64,000 nucleotides of DNA from Leptospira borgpetersenii serovar Javanica. GTDB taxonomy: Bacteria; Spirochaetota; Leptospiria; Leptospirales; Leptospiraceae. Location: positions 62,001 through 126,000 of the forward strand of contig NZ_QAJG01000009.1 in NCBI RefSeq assembly GCF_003046425.1. Reading direction: 5' to 3'. Below, in pieces: positions 38,343 to 64,000 of the stretch (the first letter of the stretch is position 1; each line of letters starts with the position of its first letter). The notes beneath the pieces were generated by a model. That model ran no database searches and had not been told where the DNA came from. It saw nothing but the letters and a program-made list of their open reading frames with translations. The position numbers were made by a program, and so were the translations under genes.

Positions 38343-38832
38343 GGAAATCGTTGATTAAAAGTTAGCAATATTCTATCGCACTAATCTCTCTTAAGCCGGA
38401 AAAAGTGTTTGAAATCGTGGTATTAAAAATGAGCAGTGCCTACAAAGGGAACTTTCTGTTTACAAAATCCTAATTTTGTAAACAGAAAAAAATTACAGGA
38501 GTTCCACCATCACCTCTTCTACACCCCACGCGGGTGATGGCGGTTAATGCAGAACTTGGAGCTGCGACGGAAGGCAACAAGCGGAAGCGTTTGTGGATGG
38601 CCCGTCGTATTTTCGAAGAAGCGCTGTGACCCGTAGAAAGCAGCACTTTAATCCAGAGAAACTCAAGGTGAAACGCTTGTTACGAAAGCGTTTCAGATCG
38701 CGAATAATTTTAGCCATGAAGTTTGCAAGTGATTCGCCCAAACTTTTTTATATCGAATTCACGTTAAATAAAACTTAACTCGGAAGGTAAGCGTATAAGA
38801 TTTTTAGATTCAATTCTCACATAAACTTTTAT
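38343..38832. other. gene-free region with hairpins
   Basis: 490 bp between convergent genes. It holds the perfect hairpin at 38454-38489 and a second inverted pair CCATCACC (about 38507) / GGTGATGG (about 38533). GCAGTGCCTACAAAGGGAACTTT shares vocabulary with the family-1 repeats. A 61-codon frame at 38593 has no support as a gene. Confidence 0.5.
38454..38489. repeat. perfect 16-bp stem hairpin
   Basis: TTTCTGTTTACAAAAT (38454-38469) and ATTTTGTAAACAGAAA (38474-38489) with a CCTA loop. On the plus strand it is followed by A rather than T, so it is not a standard terminator for the protease gene 112 bp upstream; a role as a bidirectional stop or mRNA 3' end is possible. Confidence 0.7.
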
Positions 38833-40188
<1,356 letters not shown>

Positions 40189-40276
40189 TTTAACCTTATT
40201 CAAAAAATCCGTCAGTCTAAAATCTGAACACCGATTCGTTCCAATAATTCCAATAAGAGATCCTCTTTGTAAAGCC

Positions 40277-42110
<1,834 letters not shown>

Positions 42111-42119
42111 TCTTTTCAC

Positions 42120-43113
<994 letters not shown>

Positions 43114-43201
43114 GCGAAATATATGAGAGAATAAGCTCCGAACATTGTCTGTTATATCACGAGAAGACCCGAAGGGTGGAGGTTTTACCCTATGAACTTT
43201 C

Positions 43202-43361
43202 TAAGAGCTGGTCTCAAAACCTTAGGATGTAGGAGCTATTACAATCTTAAACGACAGGAAAAACCTTCAATACGACGGTTTCTGTGGGAACTTTCACGTT
43301 TTTTAAAAACTTGCCGGATCGTTTAGAGATATTTTTCTTCAGGTTTTGAGACCGGCTCTAA
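43202..43361. repeat. ~160-bp dispersed palindromic repeat, family 1 (copy B, inverted)
   Basis: TAAGAGCTGGTCTCAAAACC (43202-43221) and GGTTTTGAGACCGGCTCTA (43342-43360) are the inverted ends. Between them lie TAGGAGCTATTACAATCTTAA, the AATACGACGGTTT segment and AACGATC/GATCGTTTAGAGATA in the orientation opposite to copies A and C. The right end overlaps the last codon of the FlgO-like gene and supplies its TAG stop. Confidence 0.85.
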
Positions 43362-43927
43362 GGAGCCGTAGTAATAGAACGATACTGACTGTAAAGAGTA
43401 TCGTCCGAATCAAAGACGGATTCCGACAAGGCAAGAATTTCTCCCGACTGAAGAGATACGACTCTCAATTGAAGTAAAAATGTCTGATCGTTGAATTGGA
43501 CCACTCCCAAAAGTAGAAGATCCGTTCCCGATAATTTCCCGATCTCCGAATTTTGATCTGAAAGTACCAATCCGGACTTTTGAAAACTTTGCTCGTTGAT
43601 GAGTCGCCCCAATTGAGACTTTTCCACAAGTGCAATCTTTTCCGGTTCATACATTTGTGGCAGAAGTTGAGAGGAAATCGTGGTTCCTAAAACGGTAACC
43701 AAGCCGTTTTCATTTAACAAAGGGAGAACCGTAAGTTTTAACGCGCCTTTTTTTTGGGGAAAATAAGTTTGTCGGTTGAGGTTGATCTGTTTTTTGAGCG
43801 CGGTGGAAACTTCCTGCAAGACCACGCCTAAAGGTTTCGGAAGATTCTTTTTCGAAGAACGTCCTGCAACCGTACAATCTACGAAAAATAACAAAAGAAA
43901 TAATATTACAAAAATAAAATGTTTCAT
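43358..43927 (-). CDS. FlgO-like lipoprotein
   Basis: 189 residues. Signal with lipobox LLFFVDC (Cys18). FlgO/CsgG-like domain: LKLTVLPLLNENGLVTVLGTTISSQLLPQMYEPEKIALVEKSQLGRLINEQSFQKSGL, then GTDLLLLGVVQF and the RVVSLQSGEILALSE block. FlgO proteins are outer-membrane lipoproteins associated with flagella in Vibrio; in spirochaetes the role is open. The stop codon lies inside the family-1 repeat end, so the original C-terminus may have been altered. One base from the following sensor gene in the same operon. Confidence 0.75.
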   Translation of the reverse strand: MKHFIFVILFLLLFFVDCTVAGRSSKKNLPKPLGVVLQEVSTALKKQINLNRQTYFPQKKGALKLTVLPLLNENGLVTVLGTTISSQLLPQMYEPEKIALVEKSQLGRLINEQSFQKSGLVLSDQNSEIGKLSGTDLLLLGVVQFNDQTFLLQLRVVSLQSGEILALSESVFDSDDTLYSQYRSITTAP

Positions 43928-46050
43928 TTAGAAATACTTAACCAAGGTAACTCGGTTCCCTGTAGAATTGAATTTCACTACGTCGAAAGTGGAAAGTGCA
44001 AACGCGATTCCTCTAGTCCGTAAAGTCGTGTTTTCATTCGTTTTAGAAAGAGCATTCCGAACAATTCTCGCGTGATTGAATCCTTTCCCTTCATCCGTAA
44101 TTCTATAACCCACCTTTTGACTGGAGAGAAAATATTCCACGAGAATTTTTTTATCCCTGTAATGTGGATCATTCTGACGAGTTAGGATAAATTGAAAATA
44201 ATTTCCACTTTTTAAGGATCTGGTCTTATCTTCGTCGGATATATTAAGATTTCCGTGCTCAATCGAGTTGACGAGTATTTCTCTAAGGCCCGTCCGAATC
44301 GAAAAAACCACAGCAGGATTAGTAAAACGTATAAGATTAAACGTAAGTCTCTGACTCAGAAGTTCCGCGTTTTGAAGAGAATTGTCCATTGAGAACACGA
44401 TTCTTTCCTCATCTAGAAATCTCCCTATCAGATCCCGATCCGGTTCAAAAGCTCTTCCTAAGATATCGCGACCGTATTTGTGTTCCAAAACTTGAAGGCG
44501 AACCTGTAACTCTTTCGGCTCCTTCAGATATTTCTGAACGAAATCGACTCGGAAATAAACTGGTTTTCTCGTGGAATACAACTCTTCCATCTTTTCCATT
44601 ACATACAATTTCTTGAATACGTCCTCCAAACTCCCTGTTTTATACACTAGATCAAAAAAATTTTTACCGATCACATCCTGCGATTTAAAACCTAAAAACG
44701 TAGAGATAGACTTATTACTTCCTGTAATCGTTCCGTTGAAATCCAAATCGAAAAGAAAATCTTCCTCGCCTTCGTATAAATTTTTATACTGAACTGCAGA
44801 TTGTTCGTGTCTTTGCTTCAAAAGGCCTAAACTAGTCATTTGCATTTCTAAAGTTAAGGAAAGTTGTTTGATCCGGTCTGCCAATCCCAAAGAAAGAAGA
44901 GCGACTTCAATCGCGGATCCAATCTGCAAGCCCCATTGAGTAAAAAAGTTATCTGAAAACACTCCAAAGGCACTCATCGCGTACAAAAAACTCCCCAAAA
45001 TCAAAACGGACCAAGCCATTAGGAAAAATCGAGCTGGGCGATGTCCTTTCCATACACATTGAAGACTGTTGGTCAAAAGCAAAGTTAAAACAATCAAAAG
45101 AACGATAATACTTGAAATCACGCTGAACGTATAAGTGAAAAAAGTCAAAGAACCGGCACAACCGAACCCACAAATCGCTATGATTGGATAATAAAATTTG
45201 TTCGTGATCGGAGTCATTTTAGAAGATTCCAAAAAGGATTTTCCAAACAAACACGCCGCAAGAAGCGCGGAAAACATAAAAAACGGAAGGCTTACGTTCC
45301 CCCATCTTGGATTATTAGGCCATAAAAACTGAAAGGACAAACCGTTCAGAGTCATCTGGAACAGAATATCAAAAAATATGAATATACTATAATAAAGATA
45401 ACTTATATCTCGAATCGTAATCAAAAGAAACAGATTGTAAATAAACATCACAAACATCGTTCCGTAGTACAAACCTAGGACGGTATATTCTTTTGCGGTT
45501 TGCTCCAAAAATTGGGTCCGTGAATACGCGGATAAGGGAACAATAAGCGAATTTTTGGATTCGATTCGAATATAATAGTCATTTTTGGAAAGAGGAGGTT
45601 CGCTCAATTGAAATGGGAAATTCCGATTTTCTGCAAGTCTCGTTGCAAACGGAAGTTTATCTCCAGAAACCACCAGAGGTGAAAGCCCGTTTCGAACGGA
45701 ATAAAACTGCAAAGAGTCGATCAGACAATAAGAGAATAGAAGAACCCAATTTTTTGTTCTCTTTTCCGAATTAGAAACCGGAATCCGAACCCAAATCGCT
45801 GCATCAGAGTATCCGAGGTTAGTATTGAACAGCGGAATCGATTTCCCAGACCGAAAGATACTTTGAATCTCGGAAAAAGAAAGTTCCCCCGATTTGTCTT
45901 CGTAATACGTTAGATACGGTTGAAGATTCCATCCTTTCATTACCGCATTCGGTTCGAATTCGGCGGACGGTTCGGAATGAATTGCGAAAAAAGCTCCGGA
46001 ACAAGCCAAAATCAAAAAGAAAATGGCCTTAGATTTCCGAAGCTCGGAAA

Positions 46051-46054
<4 letters not shown>
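43928..46054 (-). CDS. 7TMR-DISM sensor with PAS and HATPase (anti-sigma-type kinase) domains
   Basis: 708 residues: signal/anchor, an extracytoplasmic 7TMR-DISMED2 domain (~30-180, IWVRIPVSNSEKRTKNWVLLF), seven membrane helices (~185-400), a coiled coil (~400-425), a PAS domain (~430-550: DFLFDLDFNGTITGSNKSISTFLGFKSQDVIGKNFFDLV), and an ATPase domain near 600-700 with N-box VNSIEHGNLN and G-box DEGKGFN. No phosphoacceptor histidine helix is seen, so it looks like an RsbW/anti-sigma type ATPase. GTG start overlaps the TraB stop (GTGA). It probably links an outside signal to partner switching, as do PP2C genes such as 59104. Confidence 0.82.
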
Positions 46055-47277
<1,223 letters not shown>

Positions 47278-47302
47278 TCCAAAGGCAATATATGGAATTA
47301 AT

Positions 47303-47340
<38 letters not shown>

Positions 47341-47392
47341 AAAAGCATCTACTTCTTCAAATTGTCTCAAAAAAGTATTGAAGAATTCGAGA

Positions 47393-47433
<41 letters not shown>

Positions 47434-47451
47434 CCGGGAAACGGGATACAA

Positions 47452-49352
<1,901 letters not shown>

Positions 49353-49460
49353 ATTGACACATTTTGGCGATATTTGGTTCCCTTTTTCCAAAGCTTTTAG
49401 AAAAAGAATGTTAAAATCATATAAAAGCAACTCACGAGTCTCATTACTAAATTGGCAGGG

Positions 49461-50364
<904 letters not shown>

Positions 50365-50649
50365 ATTCTAAATCCATTTTAAAAAAGATTCCGAATTTTC
50401 CTACATCGTTCTTTGTAAAATGTGTATCTAAAAGTTTGTATTGAAACCTGAAGAGAAATCACAATTGTCAAGTCGCCAATAGCAATATGTAGCAGTTCCT
50501 ACAGATTGTGTTTCTCTTTTTTTTGGAAAGTTTATGGATTTTTAAACTGTCTTTTCACCGTTATAACTCGGATGCATGAAAAGAATATTGTAATAAGTTT
50601 ATTTTAAAAGTTAGAATGTTAGATCTTTTTCAAAAAAGCCAACAACTCT

Positions 50650-51130
50650 ATTATGTTGCGCCCATCAAGAAGTATGATTCTTGAACATAAGGCGGTTCCG
50701 AGTATGATATTCTTGAATCGACAGAGTTAAGAATGTCGGTGGGAAAACTAAAACAGCATTGCTTCCTACGAGTCGCAAAGCGAGGTGGTGAAAAGGCTTG
50801 GTAGTTTTTTCTCTATCAGAAAATCATACTTTTTGTAAGTCAAAAGCCTCGTTTTTTGCAGTAAGCTGGCTGTGATAGTCCGCTTCTCGCTAATTCTTGA
50901 AATCCGTTTGCCCAGTCGATTCCTGTTTTTTTCATTCCTGTAGTATATACGTTTAAACATATATTGAAAAAATGTTGTTCGTTGGGCGGTTACTTTCTAA
51001 CTTCGTCGCAAGTTACTCTTAGAGTGAAACTCAACCTGTAACATGACCCTTAAGATACATTACAGGAATTATTTATATAAAAAATAAAGGGTTTGATATA
51101 AGAAACATAGAAGAAGCGAGATACCTTGAG
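50650..51130 (+). mobile_element. internally deleted IS110-like element (no transposase)
   Basis: 50650-50740 aligns with 15932-16045 and 50741-50860 with 16531-16650, without the ~486-bp insert present there. The right part near 51080-51130 (AGGGTTTGATATAAGAAACATA, then TTGAGTTT) matches the right end near 17705-17757. About 200 bp of unrelated AT-rich sequence replaces the transposase gene. AAGTATGATT (50670-50679) and AATCATACTT (50822-50831) are complementary and would enclose the segment corresponding to a bridge-RNA locus. Confidence 0.6.
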
Positions 51131-51175
51131 TTTCACAAAAATGTAGAAATTACGACGGAAATTTAACAACGGAAC

Positions 51176-51337
51176 TTAGAGCCCGTCTCAAAACCTGAAG
51201 AAAAATATCTCTCAACGATCCGGCAAGTTTTTAAAAAACGTGAGAGTTCCCACAGAAACCGTCGTATTGAAGGTTTTCTCCCGTCGTTTAAGATTGTAAT
51301 AGCTCCTACGTTCCTAAGGTTTTGAGACCGGCTCTTA
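51176..51337. repeat. 162-bp dispersed palindromic repeat, family 1 (copy C)
   Basis: Ends TTAGAGCCCGTCTCAAAACC (51176-51195) and GGTTTTGAGACCGGCTCTTA (51318-51337) match as inverted repeats in 19 of 20 positions. The interior aligns end to end with copy A at 19225 in the same orientation, with only scattered differences, making these the best-preserved pair. Confidence 0.88.
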
Positions 51338-51471
51338 TTCGAAAGCTAATAAATAACGTGAGTTTGAAGTAAGAACATTTATTTTTCTAAAAACAAATTG
51401 GAATCTGAACTTTGTAAATTTATTCTTAAAATGTGAGATACCGCAAATTATGATTTTATGAACAAATTCAA

Positions 51472-51621
51472 AAGAGTTTGTTCCAAAACTGTTCCGTCTT
51501 CTGTGGGAGTGGTATTGCCACAACACTGTCATTAGTCCTTTAAACGTGGGAACTCCTACATTCTTTTAAAAACTTACCGGACCGTTTAGAAATATTTCTT
51601 TTCAGATTTTGAGATAGATTT

Positions 51622-51624
<3 letters not shown>
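51472..51624. repeat. dispersed palindromic repeat, family 1 variant
   Basis: Runs from AAGAGTTTGTTCCAAAACTG to GATTTTGAGATAGATTTTTA and aligns with the reverse complement of 18933-19075. The right end also carries the GGACCGTTTAGAAATATTTCTTTTCAG segment typical of copies A-C. Its last three bases form the TAA stop of the SDR gene at 51622. Confidence 0.6.
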
Positions 51625-52428
<804 letters not shown>

Positions 52429-52440
52429 TTTTCATTTCCC

Positions 52441-53541
<1,101 letters not shown>

Positions 53542-53607
53542 ATTTTTTAATCCCCTTAGATGTTTTAGATTATACTTCTTAGTTTCATTTTCGAAGGTGA
53601 ATAGAAA

Positions 53608-57100
<3,493 letters not shown>

Positions 57101-57113
57101 CGTAAAATCCTTA

Positions 57114-57197
<84 letters not shown>

Positions 57198-57229
57198 CTT
57201 ATATGAAAATATCCTAAATTTCAAATTCT

Positions 57230-57985
<756 letters not shown>

Positions 57986-58015
57986 TCTATAACCTCATAG
58001 TAGGCAATCTATTAC

Positions 58016-58940
<925 letters not shown>

Positions 58941-58974
58941 TTGACACGATTCCTTTTTCGAAGAGGGTACCATC

Positions 58975-59070
58975 ATGCGTTCGATTAACGTCAATTTGTC
59001 TCGTTTTCCCGAAGTTTTCGATTCGTTGAAACTCCTTGACAAGGGAAACTTTCCTGTGTTCAATGATTGA
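58975..59070 (+). CDS. possible 31-residue small protein
   Basis: ATG 58975 with GAGGG eight bases upstream, encoding MRSINVNLSRFPEVFDSLKL... to a TGA at 59070. No homology can be judged by eye, and it sits in the argB-to-PP2C gap. Amphipathic in its middle. Supported only by the ribosome site and uninterrupted frame. Confidence 0.25.
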   Translation: MRSINVNLSRFPEVFDSLKLLDKGNFPVFND

Positions 59071-59103
59071 ATTCCTTCTACAAAAAAATCCCAACACCCC
59101 TTT

Positions 59104-60852
<1,749 letters not shown>

Positions 60853-60880
60853 CAGAGGACTGAAGCGGCAAAGCCACTGG

Positions 60881-60897
60881 GCTTCCCTACGGGAAGC
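60881..60897. terminator. short hairpin between convergent genes
   Basis: GCTTCCC (60881-60887) and GGGAAGC (60891-60897) around TAC, 28 bp after the PP2C stop and 28 bp before the convergent pfk stop. Likely a shared terminator; the T run is poor on both strands. Confidence 0.4.
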
Positions 60898-60924
60898 AAT
60901 TGTAAAACGATATTTCTTAAAATA

Positions 60925-62259
<1,335 letters not shown>

Positions 62260-62371
62260 AACGGGGTCCTCACACAAATAGTTTCGAGAATCCCCGTAAA
62301 AATCACCTCATTTTGCAATTTTATACTGACAGTTCCGTTCTATTTCCATAGTCTTACAGATGGAACATTTT

Positions 62372-63292
<921 letters not shown>

Positions 63293-63619
63293 CAACATTA
63301 GAAAATCATAACGTTTTGGTCTAAAAGTTTGGAGAGTAATCTTCAATTCAAGGATCGTTTTGTCGTATCGTAACTTTTCGACGTGAGAACGATTCCACGA
63401 CACTATATTTAACGTGAGTTCGGTAGAAGAAAATGAAAATGAATTTTTCATCGGACGACCCGAAAACGGCGATCCATCTTATAAATTCGACCTTAGAATC
63501 TACATTTTAGAATTTTATAGAGACGCTCTAAAAGTATGAGTTCCTACAATTTTAGAAAAATGAATCTCCAACCACCGAACTCATATTATTTATAGTCACT
63601 GTTCGGAATATTACAACTG
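63293..63619. other. gene-free stretch
   Basis: 327 bp between convergent genes. It contains a family-1-like scrap (GACGCTCTAAAAGTATGAGTTCCTAC near 63521-63546) and AACGTGAGTTC near 63411, which matches inverted sequence near 17785. No frame or RNA gene is supported. Confidence 0.4.
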
Positions 63620-63949
63620 TTAATCAATAATCCCTTGTTTTTTGAGAGAGAAAGTAAGATCCATCTTATTGATTAAATGTTTCGCTCTTCCAAAGCGAAT
63701 CATATACTTTGGCTCGGAATCTTGTTTTGAATAAAAGACTTCCAAACAAGTTTCGATCACAGGACAAGAATGATCCGTACAACCAATTTCCGTCAGTTTT
63801 AAAATTTCGTTTCCCTTGAGTTCAAGAGGCTCTTTGAGCCAAGAAATCAATGTAGGATGAAATGAAAATTCTTCGGTTGCATTTCGAGTCTCAGAATACA
63901 CCGGACCGTGATCGTGTACCAAAAAATGATTAGGAATGTTCGGTTCCAT
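63620..63949 (-). CDS. small protein with Cys-rich CTDHSCPVIET motif
   Basis: 109 residues, ATG 63949. N-terminal HDHGPVYSE suggests a possible metal site, and EIGCTDHSCPVIETCLEVF near 55-75 places three cysteines within 13 residues, followed by a basic segment (FGRAKHLINKMD). The motif looks like a structural or metal site, but no family is recognised. The convergent neighbour is 62372. Confidence 0.65.
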   Translation of the reverse strand: MEPNIPNHFLVHDHGPVYSETRNATEEFSFHPTLISWLKEPLELKGNEILKLTEIGCTDHSCPVIETCLEVFYSKQDSEPKYMIRFGRAKHLINKMDLTFSLKKQGIID

Positions 63950-64000
63950 AATTTTCTACTCTAATAAGACGAATAGAATCGAAATTAGGTTCGAAGTTTT

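Larger units (their letters stand above)
50365..51621. other. repeat-rich gene-free stretch
   Basis: 1.26 kb without a credible gene. It holds the deleted IS110-like element (50650-51130), two family-1 repeats (51176-51337, 51472-51624), a lone family-2 right end (about 50638-50650) and, near 50495, a family-1 core scrap (GTAGCAGTTCCTAC). It marks a site of repeated insertions between the recombinase and the SDR gene. Confidence 0.6.

Noticed and set aside
38593..38778. 61-codon frame in the intergenic region after the protease
   Set aside because: Composition is Arg/Lys/Phe-rich like other non-coding frames, with no ribosome site, and it lies in a repeat-like region.

Overview
The window looks like chromosome of a pathogenic Leptospira (spirochaete). 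It has an LruC-domain lipoprotein, spirochaete-style lipoboxes, an EAL-like/HDOD/CheD signalling complement, eukaryotic-type UDP-glucose pyrophosphorylase, B12-dependent methylmalonyl-CoA mutase, AT-rich coding sequence, and many decayed IS110-type and palindromic repeats. Species assignment is inference from gene content.

Layout. 1-7211: an envelope-modification block, with a GT-C-like membrane protein followed by two successive MBOAT O-acyltransferase + SGNH/DltD-like pairs and a MazG-like pyrophosphohydrolase. 7208-9287: ExbB/ExbD pair facing ubiE/menG. 9436-15632: LruC lipoprotein, PrsW-like protease, a 699-residue O-antigen-ligase-like membrane protein, DksA-like regulator and rpmG (L33). 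15633-19392: mobile-element graveyard, with an IS110-family remnant, a nested 253-bp MITE with a 9-bp target duplication, a bile-acid-type symporter gene and three small palindromic repeats. 19393-23216: PLP aminotransferase coupled to a ferritin-like/histone-tail fusion, YhhN lysoplasmalogenase-like protein and TerC. 23307-28442: mutA-mutB-meaB operon. 29108-35298: a TonB operon made of small lipoproteins, TonB-dependent receptor, Cys-rich lipoprotein, ExbB, ExbD and TonB. 35472-38342: secreted protein plus a papain-like protease with fibronectin III domains. 38833-50364: signalling and metabolism genes (degenerate EAL, UGPase, FlgO-like lipoprotein, 7TM-PAS-ATPase sensor, TraB, CheD, HDOD, shikimate kinase, a Xer-like recombinase). 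50365-51621: second repeat-rich gap with an internally deleted IS110-like copy. 51622-63949: two SDRs, MBL-fold protein, Bcp peroxiredoxin, M61 peptidase, argB, GAF-GAF-PP2C phosphatase, phosphofructokinase and small hypotheticals.

Most genes sit in short co-directional operons with 1-4 bp start/stop overlaps (GTGA, TTGA, ATGA, TAATG). The accessory signal is concentrated in the noncoding stretches, where at least two families of palindrome-ended elements recur, several of them abutting gene 3' ends and in two cases supplying the stop codon.
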